From contig PWOD01000148.1 in assembly GCA_003557545.1 (NCBI GenBank), positions 1 through 10,345 of the forward strand: a stretch of 10,345 bases of DNA. Direction: 5' to 3'. This document shows positions 1 to 6,616 of the stretch, one piece after another; the stretch's first letter is position 1, and each line of letters starts with the position of its first letter. This stretch comes from a bacterium. Its GTDB lineage: Bacteria; T1Sed10-126. The notes under the pieces are model-generated. The model searched no databases and had not been told where the DNA came from. It saw nothing but the letters and a program-made list of their open reading frames with translations. A program made the translations under genes and the position numbers.

Positions 1-180
1 AAGAATCCAGCGTTTGTAGAAACCGTGACCGTTCAGACAACGATTTCCATCCAGGCAAAAAGGACATTCTTCCGGTGGAGGAAAATAATTATTTTTGCCT
101 AAAGCAGCATATTCATTTGCAGTCTGATTAAAATCACGTAAAATAATGATGGTTTTGGTTTGGGTCGGCCTATGGTTCAT
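1..180 (-). CDS. N-terminal part of zinc-ribbon protein, probably transposase-associated (runs off left edge)
   Basis: Sixty codons read on the minus strand from ATG at 180 to the window edge without a stop. Residues 38-45 hold ECPFCLDG, the first half of a treble-clef/zinc-ribbon motif, followed by NGHGFYKRW. A short basic start, then CPxC, a G-H-G turn and an aromatic-basic stretch is the pattern I associate with N-terminal zinc-binding domains of transposases and with DUF6431-type proteins often next to them; this assignment is inferred from pattern memory. The second Cys pair expected for zinc binding is not obvious before the edge. No good Shine-Dalgarno sequence precedes ATG 180. AAGGAAGG lies about 19 bases upstream, better placed for an ATT codon at 190-192, so the start is uncertain. 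The frame is closed upstream by an in-frame TAA. The start codon sits in the loop of a hairpin (162-201). Confidence 0.5.
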   Translation of the reverse strand, partial: MNHRPTQTKTIIILRDFNQTANEYAALGKNNYFPPPEECPFCLDGNRCLNGHGFYKRWIL

Positions 181-201
181 AAGGCCTATAATGGCCGACC
201 C
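162..201. repeat. Inverted repeat GGGTCGGCC / GGCCGACCC around the start of the left-edge gene
   Basis: Nine-base perfect arms at 162-170 and 193-201, separated by 22 bases that include the proposed start codon (178-180) and a direct repeat GGCCTAT at 167-173 and 183-189. In the minus-strand transcript this would form a hairpin hiding the start, or at DNA level could be an operator or an element end. The arms are seen directly; the role is not known. Confidence 0.5.
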
Positions 202-387
202 TTCCTTTCTTTTATTTTAAACCAATCATATTTTTCCTTCAGGTAAGCATAATACTTTTTTAATTAGATGTGAATTGTCACTTTACCAGCGGGGATTCAC
301 GGGCTTAACTCGAAAAGTTCACCGGAATCAATTCGAGACGTTACAGTAGAGGTTGATTCGAGAGATAATGAAGGCGCGACACCTTTT

Positions 388-1041
388 TTGTTATCACAAT
401 ATGTTCGAGTGCACGATAAACTGGTGAATGCAGGAGCAGATGTGAATGCTCAAACTTATTTTGGCCGAGGAATTCTAGAATTCTATGAAGGAAAGCTTGT
501 AGGACGCTGGCTGGAAGAGTTTATCCGGTTTGGAGTTGATCTTAATCGTCGAACCAGAGATGGCGACCCCGCCTTTTTTAAATTATTTTTTAGATTTTCG
601 CACTCAAGTATAGATGGTTTTATAGATGGTTTGAAAATAATTTTTAGAAACGGCGGAGAGGTACGATTACGTGATAGAAATGGGAAAACCATTTTACACA
701 GAGTTTGTGAACCAGGGGAGCAGAATTTTTATTCTGTACAACCCAATTTTGTTCGAATAATCGAGGTTATAATTGAATCTGGTGGAGAAATTAATCCTCA
801 AGATGTGGATGGCAAGACACCATTAATGGTTCTGGTAAATCAGGTAAATCAACTTAAGGAGAAAGGTGTGCATTTATTAGAAGGTGTGAAGTTATTATTA
901 GAAAATGGTGCTGATCCAAAATTAACTGATAAACAGGGAAGAGAAGCCCTGGATTTCATTGAGGAATCAGAAATAAAAGAACTCTTAAATCAGTACTTCG
1001 CCTATTTTTTGGCCTCTAGTTACTTTGTTTCCTTTTTCTAA
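388..1041 (+). CDS. Ankyrin-repeat protein, N-terminus uncertain, probably truncated
   Basis: Ankyrin repeats fold into protein-binding solenoids; no enzymatic role can be read here. The frame shows successive loop/helix starts: NAGADVNAQ, FGVDLNRRTRDGDPAFF, NGGEVRLRDRNGKTILH, SGGEINPQDVDGKTPLM and NGADPKLTDKQGREALDFI, about five degenerate repeats ending in a helix (SEIKELLNQ) and a short aromatic tail. The only start codon available is TTG 388, with no convincing Shine-Dalgarno sequence. The frame is open upstream from 274, and the preceding codons encode DNEGATPF, a perfect ankyrin fingertip, so the real repeat array begins before 388. No ATG, GTG or TTG exists between 274 and 388. I therefore read this as a 5'-truncated or decayed gene whose 3' end is intact. 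No signal peptide or membrane segment is visible, and there are no operon neighbours. The ankyrin call is strong; the gene's integrity is doubtful. Confidence 0.6.
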   Translation: MLSQYVRVHDKLVNAGADVNAQTYFGRGILEFYEGKLVGRWLEEFIRFGVDLNRRTRDGDPAFFKLFFRFSHSSIDGFIDGLKIIFRNGGEVRLRDRNGKTILHRVCEPGEQNFYSVQPNFVRIIEVIIESGGEINPQDVDGKTPLMVLVNQVNQLKEKGVHLLEGVKLLLENGADPKLTDKQGREALDFIEESEIKELLNQYFAYFLASSYFVSFF

Positions 1042-1587
1042 ATAAGCCTTTGCTAAATTAGCTATTAGTATCTGATAAAAGTCCGAGCCTGCAATTTTTA
1101 TTTCCCACGCTCGAAAATAAAATTTCCTGATTCATCCCCGTGAAAGTTCCTAAATAATATGTCGTATATCAGGAATTTCTAATATGTTTCCATATGACAT
1201 TGCATTATTTTTTTCGAGAGTCCATGATTGAAAGTTGAAAGCAGGAAAAGTTTGAATGGAAAATTCTACTATAGCTTTAGGAAAGGGAATATTGTAAGAT
1301 CCTCGTTCCCCAAAATGTGCTTGGTAATTAAAAAAACGGGAGCCAGATAAAATCCTGATATTGTCCATCTATTTTTAGCTTTTGATCCTTGCCCATCGAT
1401 CGTAGTTCTGCGCCTCTCGTCTGCTGTATCTGAATCTCCCACTTTATCATCTCCTTCTTAAAAATATTTGGTAAAATGAGATATGCTTGTATTGCGGCCG
1501 GATAAGATAGATACAGTTATGCAACAATCGGGCTCGCCGCGCTGGTGGTTTATTTAAAATATGCAATCTTCAGTGGAGGTGACAGCC
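1042..1587. other. Intergenic region with no firm gene
   Basis: About 545 bases between the ankyrin frame and the ATPase start. On the minus strand three short overlapping frames occur (1450-1328, 1442-1269, 1368-1150), of which only the 1442 one has a well-placed ribosome binding site. No good terminator follows the ankyrin frame, and I could not find a convincing sigma70 promoter for the ATPase. The AT-rich composition and the lack of a dominant frame suggest decayed DNA. Confidence 0.5.
1269..1442 (-). CDS. Possible small protein of 57 aa, unknown
   Basis: GTG at 1442 follows AAGGAG with an 8-base spacer, the best ribosome binding site in this region. The frame encodes a charged N-terminal half (about residues 2-26, with TADERRRTTIDGQ) followed by a hydrophobic stretch near residues 30-40 (GFYLAPVFLIT), so a single membrane helix is possible. 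A competing frame begins at ATG 1450, which directly abuts the same AAGGAG and has a poor spacer; it encodes 40 aa. A third starts at 1368 immediately after a stop. I recognise none of them. The three-way ambiguity makes a decayed gene as likely as a real small protein. Confidence 0.22.
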   Translation of the reverse strand: MGDSDTADERRRTTIDGQGSKAKNRWTISGFYLAPVFLITKHILGNEDLTIFPFLKL

Positions 1588-4284
1588 ATGCTCGAAAACA
1601 GGACAGCAGAAAAATGGCATGCGCTTGCTGGCGAGCAAGCGCCGGAAAAATTGAAGAGCAGCAAAGACGGTTTGAGCTGGGAGGAGGCCGCTCGCCGGCT
1701 TGAAAAGATCGGCCCGAATAAACTTCCTGAGGCGGAAAAAGAGAGCATCCTCCTGCGCTTCCTATCCCATTTCAATGACATCCTTATCTATATTCTAATT
1801 ATTGCCGGTCTTGCCACCGCACTGATGGGCCACTGGATTGATACCTGGGTTATTCTCGCTGTTGTTATCATCAATGCTCTGATTGGGTTTGTCCAGGAGG
1901 AGAAAGCTGAAAAAGCCCTGGAAAGTATCAAACATATGTTATCACCCTCGGCGTTGGTTATTCGCGCCGGTCAAAAAGAAGAAATTGAAGCTCATAATCT
2001 CGTCCCCGGCGATATAGTAAGGCTCAGTTCTGGCGATAAAGTTCCCGCTGATATGCGTCTGCTCGAAACCCATAGTTTTCAGGTCGAGGAATCCTCGCTG
2101 ACCGGCGAGACCGAAACTGTAACCAAGCAGAGCGAAGCGGTAGATGAAAAATCTGCCCTCGCTGACCGTAAATCGATGCTTTATTCCGGCACCATAGTTC
2201 GCCACGGGACTGCGGTCGGTCTGGTTACCGCCACCGCCAGCGATTCTGAACTGGGAAAAATAAACAGGATGATTTCCGAAGCTGAAGAAATAACCACCCC
2301 GCTGATTAAAAAAATTAACAGTTTCGGCAAAGCGCTTTCGGCTGTGATTGTTGCCACCGCCGCTCTCTTTTTTCTGATCGGTTATTTCGGTCGCGGATTC
2401 GAAATGGGGGAGACGGTGATGATGGTGATCGGTATTGCTGTTGCTGCTATTCCCGAGGGTTTGCCGGCCATACTGACAATTACCCTGGCAATCGGTGTCC
2501 AGCGCATGGCCGCCCGTAACGCAATTATCAGGAAACTGCCCTCCGTGGAAACTCTCGGTTCGGTTACCGTAATCTGTTCCGATAAAACTGGCACCCTGAC
2601 GCGCAATGAAATGACTGCCGAGGCCGTTTATACCGCCGGGCAGGACTATCAGGTCGAGGGCGGCGGGTATGCTCCCCAGGGTGAAATAAAAAAAGCCGGG
2701 TCCGCAGTCGACCTTAATGAGGAGCCGCTATTAAATTACCTTTTGCACTCGAATCTGCTCTGTAACGATACTGAACTGAGTCAAGACGAAACCGGAAACT
2801 GGGAAATAAAAGGTTCACCAACCGAAGGCGCTCTGAAAGCACTGGCTCTTAAAGCCGGGCTGGCCCCCGAAGGAGCGCGGCGTCTCGAGGAGCTGCCTTT
2901 TGAATCAGAATACAAATACATGGCTGTTTTAAATGAGGTCCAGCTCGACGGGGAAGAGCCGGCCCGCTATATATTTGTAAACGGCGCCCCCGACCGCCTC
3001 CTGAATATGGCCTCCACTCAGTTGGGACCCGACGGGCCCCGGGATTTGGACAGGGATTACTGGGATGAAAAAATAGAACAATCCGCTGCCCGCGGTCACC
3101 GCGTCCTCGGTTCGGCGTTTTGTCGCGTTGATTCGGACAAAGATGATCTCAACCGCGCTGATCTCAAAGAGGGACTGCAGTTTTTAGGATTGGTTGGCAT
3201 TATGGATCCGCCCCGCCCGCAAGCCATAGAAGCGATCGCCGAGTGTAAAGAGGCGGGGATTAAGGTGAAGATGATCACCGGAGATCACGCGGCCACGGCT
3301 GCAACTATCGGGCGGGAAATAGGTATCAGCCAGCAAGTAAAAGTTATCACCGGGGAACAACTGGAAGAAATGGACGATGCCGGGTTGATCGAAGCTGTCC
3401 GCGATTATGATATTTTCGCTCGCACCAGTCCCGAACATAAACTGCGCCTCGTTAAAGCTCTGCAGGCTCAAGATGAAATTTGTGCCATGACCGGAGACGG
3501 AGTTAATGACGCCCCGGCCCTCAAACAGGCCGATATCGGAATTGCCATGGGAATCAAAGGCACGGAGGTAACGAAAGAATCGGCCGGTATGGTTCTGCTC
3601 GACGATAATTTTACCTCAATTGTTAATGCAGTCGAGGAGGGGAGGACTATCTTCGATAATATCCAGAAGACACTATTCTTCCTGCTGCCGACCAACGGGG
3701 CCGAGGCTTTGATGCTGATGATCGGTATCCTGCTGGGAACAGCCATGGTAATCACACCGGTTCAGATCCTCTGGGTAAACATGGTAACCGCCGTCACACT
3801 CGCGCTGGCCCTGTCCTTTGAACCGATGGAAAAAAACACGATGAAACTCCCGCCACGCGATCCCAAGCAATCTATCCTGAGCCGCCGCTTTGCCGGCCGC
3901 TTCACTTTTGTTTCAGTGCTTATCGGTGCTCTTTGTTTTCTAGTTTTTCTCTACCTGAGAGGTATAGGTTACGAACTCGAACTCGCCCGGACGATTACCG
4001 TCAACTGCCTGGTGTTCACCCAGCTGTTCTACCTCTTCAACAGCCGTAAAATCCATGAACCGGCCCTCGGCAAAGATTTCTTCGACAATCCAATAGTTTT
4101 TGCCGTCAGCGCAATACTGATAATTCTCCAGCTCGGTTTTACCTATATCCCCTTCATGAATACCCTTTTCGAGACCAGAGCAATGCCACCCACCTACTGG
4201 ATCTACCCCCTGGCCCTGGGCCTGTTGGTTTTCACCCTAATAGAAACAAAAAAATATATCTTCAAAGAAGAAGTAATCCTCTAA
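1588..4284 (+). CDS. P-type cation-transporting ATPase, Ca2+-ATPase-like P2 class
   Basis: Integral membrane pump using ATP, through an aspartyl-phosphate intermediate, to move a cation, most likely Ca2+ by family resemblance. Start: ATG 1588, five bases after GGAGGTGA (1575-1582); the ATG at 1561 has no such site. The product is 898 aa, normal for the class. Visible parts: cation-ATPase N domain (about 8-60), M1/M2 (about 64-102), actuator loop TGET (172-175), M4 with PEGLP (289-293, Glu290), phosphorylation site DKTGTLT (Asp332), nucleotide-binding motif GSPTEGAL, VNGAPDRLL in place of the usual KGAPE, TGDH (563-566), hinge TGDGVNDAPA (635-644), then six C-terminal helices. In M5, Asn703 and Glu706 match the SERCA Ca2+ ligands Asn768/Glu771. 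In M6, Asn731 and Thr734 match Asn796/Thr799, but the position of Asp800 is Ala735. The gene stands alone, without a visible regulator. Fold and class are certain; the ion is inferred. Confidence 0.95.
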   Translation: MLENRTAEKWHALAGEQAPEKLKSSKDGLSWEEAARRLEKIGPNKLPEAEKESILLRFLSHFNDILIYILIIAGLATALMGHWIDTWVILAVVIINALIGFVQEEKAEKALESIKHMLSPSALVIRAGQKEEIEAHNLVPGDIVRLSSGDKVPADMRLLETHSFQVEESSLTGETETVTKQSEAVDEKSALADRKSMLYSGTIVRHGTAVGLVTATASDSELGKINRMISEAEEITTPLIKKINSFGKALSAVIVATAALFFLIGYFGRGFEMGETVMMVIGIAVAAIPEGLPAILTITLAIGVQRMAARNAIIRKLPSVETLGSVTVICSDKTGTLTRNEMTAEAVYTAGQDYQVEGGGYAPQGEIKKAGSAVDLNEEPLLNYLLHSNLLCNDTELSQDETGNWEIKGSPTEGALKALALKAGLAPEGARRLEELPFESEYKYMAVLNEVQLDGEEPARYIFVNGAPDRLLNMASTQLGPDGPRDLDRDYWDEKIEQSAARGHRVLGSAFCRVDSDKDDLNRADLKEGLQFLGLVGIMDPPRPQAIEAIAECKEAGIKVKMITGDHAATAATIGREIGISQQVKVITGEQLEEMDDAGLIEAVRDYDIFARTSPEHKLRLVKALQAQDEICAMTGDGVNDAPALKQADIGIAMGIKGTEVTKESAGMVLLDDNFTSIVNAVEEGRTIFDNIQKTLFFLLPTNGAEALMLMIGILLGTAMVITPVQILWVNMVTAVTLALALSFEPMEKNTMKLPPRDPKQSILSRRFAGRFTFVSVLIGALCFLVFLYLRGIGYELELARTITVNCLVFTQLFYLFNSRKIHEPALGKDFFDNPIVFAVSAILIILQLGFTYIPFMNTLFETRAMPPTYWIYPLALGLLVFTLIETKKYIFKEEVIL

Positions 4285-4384
4285 GCGGGCCCCCACGGCC
4301 AAGCCGGCAAGTCTCGATCATAGACTTTCGATCTTTGACTATCCTAATCTTGCGATACTTTTTTATTTTTAAAACTTACAACTT

Positions 4385-4494
4385 TCAAACTCCGTCCCCG
4401 TTAGATCCCCGTTAGATTAGATATAAGCCACCGGTGACCGTTCCGTCAAACTGTTGAAAATCCCGGTTAGTCAATAGTCAAACTCCGTCCCCAG
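4385..4494 (+). repeat. Intergenic repeat family, two copies plus an inverted copy at 6617-6645
   Basis: TCAAACTCCGTCCCC occurs identically at 4385-4399 and 4478-4492. The longer form at 4466-4494 (beginning GTTAGTCAATAGTCAAACTC) matches the reverse complement of 6617-6645 at 24 of 29 positions by hand alignment. The copies lie only between genes, so this looks like a dispersed intergenic repeat rather than coding sequence. The tandem CCCCGTTAGAT pair follows the first copy. Confidence 0.6.
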
Positions 4495-4520
4495 GGGAAC
4501 TATTGATCTTTGACCTTCGG

Positions 4521-4551
4521 CGGTTTGATTTTTCCTAATCTCCCTTTCGCC
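4521..4551 (+). repeat. Shared segment upstream of modules 1 and 2 (copy 1)
   Basis: Begins CGGTTTGATTTTT and ends TTTCGCC. The copy at 5239-5268 differs by one deleted base and two C-to-T changes (28 of 31 positions). Each copy ends shortly before the promoter of a two-gene module: 25 bases before the -35 box at 4577, and 10 bases before the one at 5279. It may be a shared cassette flank or an upstream regulatory element; the sequence alone does not decide. Confidence 0.6.
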
Positions 4552-4576
4552 TTTTAATGGTTCTCGGCGCTTCTCC

Positions 4577-4606
4577 TTGACTTTCTTGTTACAAATGTGT
4601 TACATT
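4577..4606 (+). promoter_or_regulatory. Promoter and direct-repeat operator candidate for module 1
   Basis: TTGACT (4577-4582), a 17-base spacer, then TTACAT (4600-4605; or TACATT with 18). The heptamer TGTTACA occurs at 4587-4593 and 4598-4604, 11 bases apart, about one helical turn and therefore on one face of the DNA. This suits cooperative binding by a ribbon-helix-helix antitoxin that represses its own operon, which is the known behaviour of such pairs. The binding itself is inferred. Confidence 0.55.
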
Positions 4607-4623
4607 ATTAGCAGGTGATAACA

Positions 4624-4842
4624 ATGGTAGAAACAGCAAAGAGAATCAATTTGTCCCTGTCGGAAGAAAAATATCAACTTCTCAAGGAGCTGGCTGAGGA
4701 AAAAGGCTGCTCGATGGCGGGATTGGTTGAAGACTTTATGGATGTTGGTCTGGAGTTATTTGAGGACATAGGTCTTTCTGAAATGGCCGAAAAACGGATA
4801 CAAGAGGACCCGGAGCAGTGGTTGAGTCTTGACGAGATATGA
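4624..4842 (+). CDS. Ribbon-helix-helix antitoxin of a RelE/ParE-type module
   Basis: A cytoplasmic DNA-binding antitoxin of 72 aa, expected to dimerise, bind its own promoter and neutralise the toxin encoded next. Start ATG 4624 is five bases after AGGTGA (4613-4618); the earlier GTG 4615 lies within that ribosome binding site and is unlikely. Residues 6-38 show the RHH pattern: beta strand KRINLSLSEE, helix KYQLLKELAEEKG, then CSMAGLVEDFM. The acidic C-terminal tail (about 45-72) is the usual toxin-wrapping region. Its last 14 bases overlap the toxin frame, giving translational coupling. The tail SEMAEKRIQEDPEQWLSLDE resembles tails I know from RelB/DUF6290-type antitoxins, from memory. Confidence 0.85.
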   Translation: MVETAKRINLSLSEEKYQLLKELAEEKGCSMAGLVEDFMDVGLELFEDIGLSEMAEKRIQEDPEQWLSLDEI

Positions 4843-5113
4843 AGTCAGGGTTCATTCCGGGGTAAAAAAGGACATTTCCCGGATCGACCCGCCGGTCTGG
4901 AAACGTATCAAAAAACAGATAAATCACCGCCTGACTGCAAAACCGGAATACTTCGGCAGCCCTCTGCGCGGCACATTAAAAGGGTTGTGGAAATTCAGGG
5001 TAGGGGACTACCGGGCGGTCTATAAGATAGACGAACAACAAAAGCAAATAAGCATCCTCCTGATAGCCCACCGAAAAGACCCCTACAGCAAAGTAACCCG
5101 CCGCCTCCAGTAA
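4829..5113 (+). CDS. RelE/ParE-superfamily toxin
   Basis: A 94-aa protein of the RelE/ParE fold. RelE members cleave mRNA in the ribosomal A site and ParE members inhibit gyrase; RelE-like action is favoured here by a basic active-site set: Lys51, Lys55, Arg57, Arg62, Arg82 and Tyr86, arranged as LKGLWKFRVGDYRAVY then AHRKDPY. These positions parallel the catalytic Lys, Arg and Tyr of E. coli RelE by pattern, not by structural alignment. The start is TTG 4829, inside the antitoxin's last codons. No ATG or GTG is available in frame that keeps the conserved first strand RYEVRVHSGVKKDI, so translation probably depends on coupling, which keeps toxin levels low. Length is normal and no residue of the core pattern is missing. 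The toxin call is confident; activity is inferred. Confidence 0.88.
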   Translation: MTRYEVRVHSGVKKDISRIDPPVWKRIKKQINHRLTAKPEYFGSPLRGTLKGLWKFRVGDYRAVYKIDEQQKQISILLIAHRKDPYSKVTRRLQ

Positions 5114-5177
5114 ACACAGCCGTTTTATCCCTCTCCCGCTCCACGCCCCCAGCAATTCACTCAAATTCAGAGGGTTA

Positions 5178-5196
5178 AACCCAGGTTCCTGGTTTT
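5178..5196 (+). terminator. Weak terminator candidate after module 1
   Basis: CCAGG (5181-5185) and CCTGG (5188-5192) followed by TTTT. The loop of the full pairing is only two bases, so the outer pair would have to open, and the T-tract is short. It is 65 bases past the toxin stop. Confidence 0.25.
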
Positions 5197-5238
5197 GCCC
5201 CTTTTCCCCGACTTTGATTTTGACTATCGACCCTTGAT

Positions 5239-5268
5239 CGGTTTGATTTTTTTAATCTCCTTTTCGCC
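5239..5268 (+). repeat. Shared segment upstream of modules 1 and 2 (copy 2)
   Basis: Second copy of the segment at 4521-4551, beginning CGGTTTGATTTTTTTAATC. The bases before it (TTTTGACTATCGACCCTTGA) also loosely resemble those before copy 1 and the start of the 6601 region (AACTATCGACTATTA). It ends 10 bases before the module 2 -35 box. Confidence 0.6.
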
Positions 5269-5278
5269 TAAAAAAAAG

Positions 5279-5331
5279 TTGTTTTTTCCGGTTATTTGTT
5301 TTATATTGTTTGTAGTTCGCAAACAGCGAAC
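5279..5331 (+). promoter_or_regulatory. Promoter plus palindromic operator of module 2
   Basis: TTGTTT (5279-5284), 17-base spacer, TATATT (5302-5307, five of six consensus). Just downstream, GTTCGC (5315-5320) and GCGAAC (5326-5331) form a perfect inverted repeat around AAACA, placed at the expected transcription start. Its location suggests repression by the DNA-binding protein encoded immediately after it; that is inferred. AAGGA at 5342-5346 is the ribosome binding site for ATG 5356. Confidence 0.55.
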
Positions 5332-5355
5332 AAAATAGTCAAAGGATAGATTTTT

Positions 5356-5877
5356 ATGTTAAAACCACAGGATGTTGTTGTTTGTCTGAAGGTTCAAGTT
5401 TCAAAAAAACGTGGCTGGACCTATCGAAGTTTGGCCAAAGAACTGGATATGAGTCATTCTGAAGTTTATCAGGCTTTGCAGAGAGCAGCGTATGCCGGTA
5501 TTTACAGCAGTGAAAGTCGGGTAATACTGGCCGAACCTTTTTTGAAAATGCTCAGGGGATTACGATACATTTTCTATGCAAAACCTGGGCGACTGGTTCG
5601 GGGGATACCGACCGCGCATTCGGGTCCGCCGCTGAACAATGAAATCATGGCCGGGGATGAAGATGTATATGTCTGGGCTGATCCCGAAGGAGCTGTCCGC
5701 GGGCAGGAGATTAAACCATTATATTCTTCTGTACCCCGGGCGGTGAAAAACGAGCAGTGCCTCTATGAATGGTTAAATCTTGTTGAGGCTATTCGTGTCG
5801 GCCGCCCACGTGAGCAGAAACTCGCCATTGAAATATGTGAGAAGCGTTTTAAGACTGCTGAGATGCAAGGAAACTGA
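5356..5877 (+). CDS. Winged-helix-like regulator, putative antitoxin partner of the nucleotidyltransferase
   Basis: A 173-aa cytoplasmic protein. Residues 6-55 read as a helix-turn-helix: WTYRSLAKELDMSHSEVYQAL (21-41) is a typical HTH, followed by a wing-like region. The middle and C-terminal part is unusual and strongly patterned: RYIFYAKPGRLVRGIPTAH (70-88), PPL (91-93), VWADPEGAVRGQEIKPLY (106-123), then a helical LYEWLNLVEAIRVGRPRE (136-153). I recall this pattern from proteins encoded beside nucleotidyltransferases, but know no published function. It is not the AbiEi family seen at 7167. Its stop TGA shares one base with the next start, so the two are co-translated, and the palindrome before it suggests autoregulation. 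Best guess: DNA-binding antitoxin or co-regulator. HTH is confident; the antitoxin role is inferred from gene order. Confidence 0.75.
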   Translation: MLKPQDVVVCLKVQVSKKRGWTYRSLAKELDMSHSEVYQALQRAAYAGIYSSESRVILAEPFLKMLRGLRYIFYAKPGRLVRGIPTAHSGPPLNNEIMAGDEDVYVWADPEGAVRGQEIKPLYSSVPRAVKNEQCLYEWLNLVEAIRVGRPREQKLAIEICEKRFKTAEMQGN

Positions 5878-6551
5878 TGCACCCCTCCCTTGAGAAGCTT
5901 ATAAAAGCTCATCGAGTATTGAAAAAATTGGATCTAAAAGTCACATATGTGGGGGGAACTGTTATACCTTTTTATATGAAGGATACAGCCGCAGAAAAAC
6001 CGCGACCGACGCTGGATGTTGATACAGTTGTTAAAATAACAACTTACGAAGAATATGTCAGGATTGAGCAAAAATTACGTTTGATTGGTTTGCAACCATC
6101 CCTGGCCCCGGATGCTCCTGTTTGCCGCTGGAAGTATGATGATTTAGAAATAGACGTTATGCCAGCCCGAGGTGATTTTTTTGGATTTTCTAATCAGTGG
6201 TATGAGGAAGGTATTGCTCATGCCGTTAAAAAAGATCTTACTGAAAAACTGACTATTCAGGTGTTCAGCCCGGTCTATCTTTTTGCTGACAAAATTAATA
6301 CATTTCTTGATCGAGGAAGTGGAGATTACTACGCTAGTTATGATTTTGAGGATATTATCCGTCTTGTTGATGGTTATCCGGATCTTATTTCAGAAATAAA
6401 AAGTGCGCTTCCAGAGGTAAAAAAATATATTAAAAATTGGGTGGAAAATCTTCTGAATCAACCACGAGGTCGAGATTATCTGGCTGCTCATGTTATACAA
6501 CAGGGAAGAGCTGAGGTATTACAGAAACGTTTAAAGAAAATATTTGATTGA
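5877..6551 (+). CDS. Nucleotidyltransferase-fold protein, AbiEii-like putative toxin
   Basis: A 224-aa protein with the polymerase-beta-type nucleotidyltransferase core: VGG (25-27), then PTLDVD with Asp47 and Asp49 as the metal-binding pair, and a third carboxylate Asp93 in DDLEIDVMP (88-96). Further conserved-looking parts are GFSNQWYEEG (103-112), SPVYLFADKI (131-140, with Lys139) and SYDFEDII (154-161). Members of this fold transfer a nucleotide to RNA or protein; AbiEii and MenT, for instance, are toxins, MenT acting on tRNA ends. Substrate here is unknown. ATG 5877 overlaps the previous stop by one base and is served by AAGGA (5867-5871). It is shorter than the 306-aa AbiEii at 7763 and has different spacing, so it is a separate branch. 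Catalytic residues are all present, so the enzyme is probably active. Fold confident, toxin role inferred. Confidence 0.85.
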   Translation: MHPSLEKLIKAHRVLKKLDLKVTYVGGTVIPFYMKDTAAEKPRPTLDVDTVVKITTYEEYVRIEQKLRLIGLQPSLAPDAPVCRWKYDDLEIDVMPARGDFFGFSNQWYEEGIAHAVKKDLTEKLTIQVFSPVYLFADKINTFLDRGSGDYYASYDFEDIIRLVDGYPDLISEIKSALPEVKKYIKNWVENLLNQPRGRDYLAAHVIQQGRAEVLQKRLKKIFD

Positions 6552-6616
6552 TTTAAAGTTTTGATTTGTTATGGAACATTTATTTTTGGTTTTTAACTCT
6601 TAACTATCGACTATTA

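Larger units (their letters stand above)
4285..4623. other. Intergenic region rich in short repeats
   Basis: Between the ATPase and module 1. It holds two copies of TCAAACTCCGTCCCC (4385-4399 and 4478-4492), a tandem 11-mer CCCCGTTAGAT (4396-4406, 4407-4417), a segment shared with the region upstream of module 2 (4521-4551) and the module 1 promoter (4577-4605). No convincing terminator follows the ATPase: the G+C-rich CGGCCAAGCCGG near 4296-4308 lacks a T-tract. Confidence 0.6.

Noticed and set aside
1561-1587. ATPase start at ATG 1561
   Set aside because: GGAGGTGA at 1575-1582 is ideally placed for ATG 1588 and would lie inside the gene with the earlier start.
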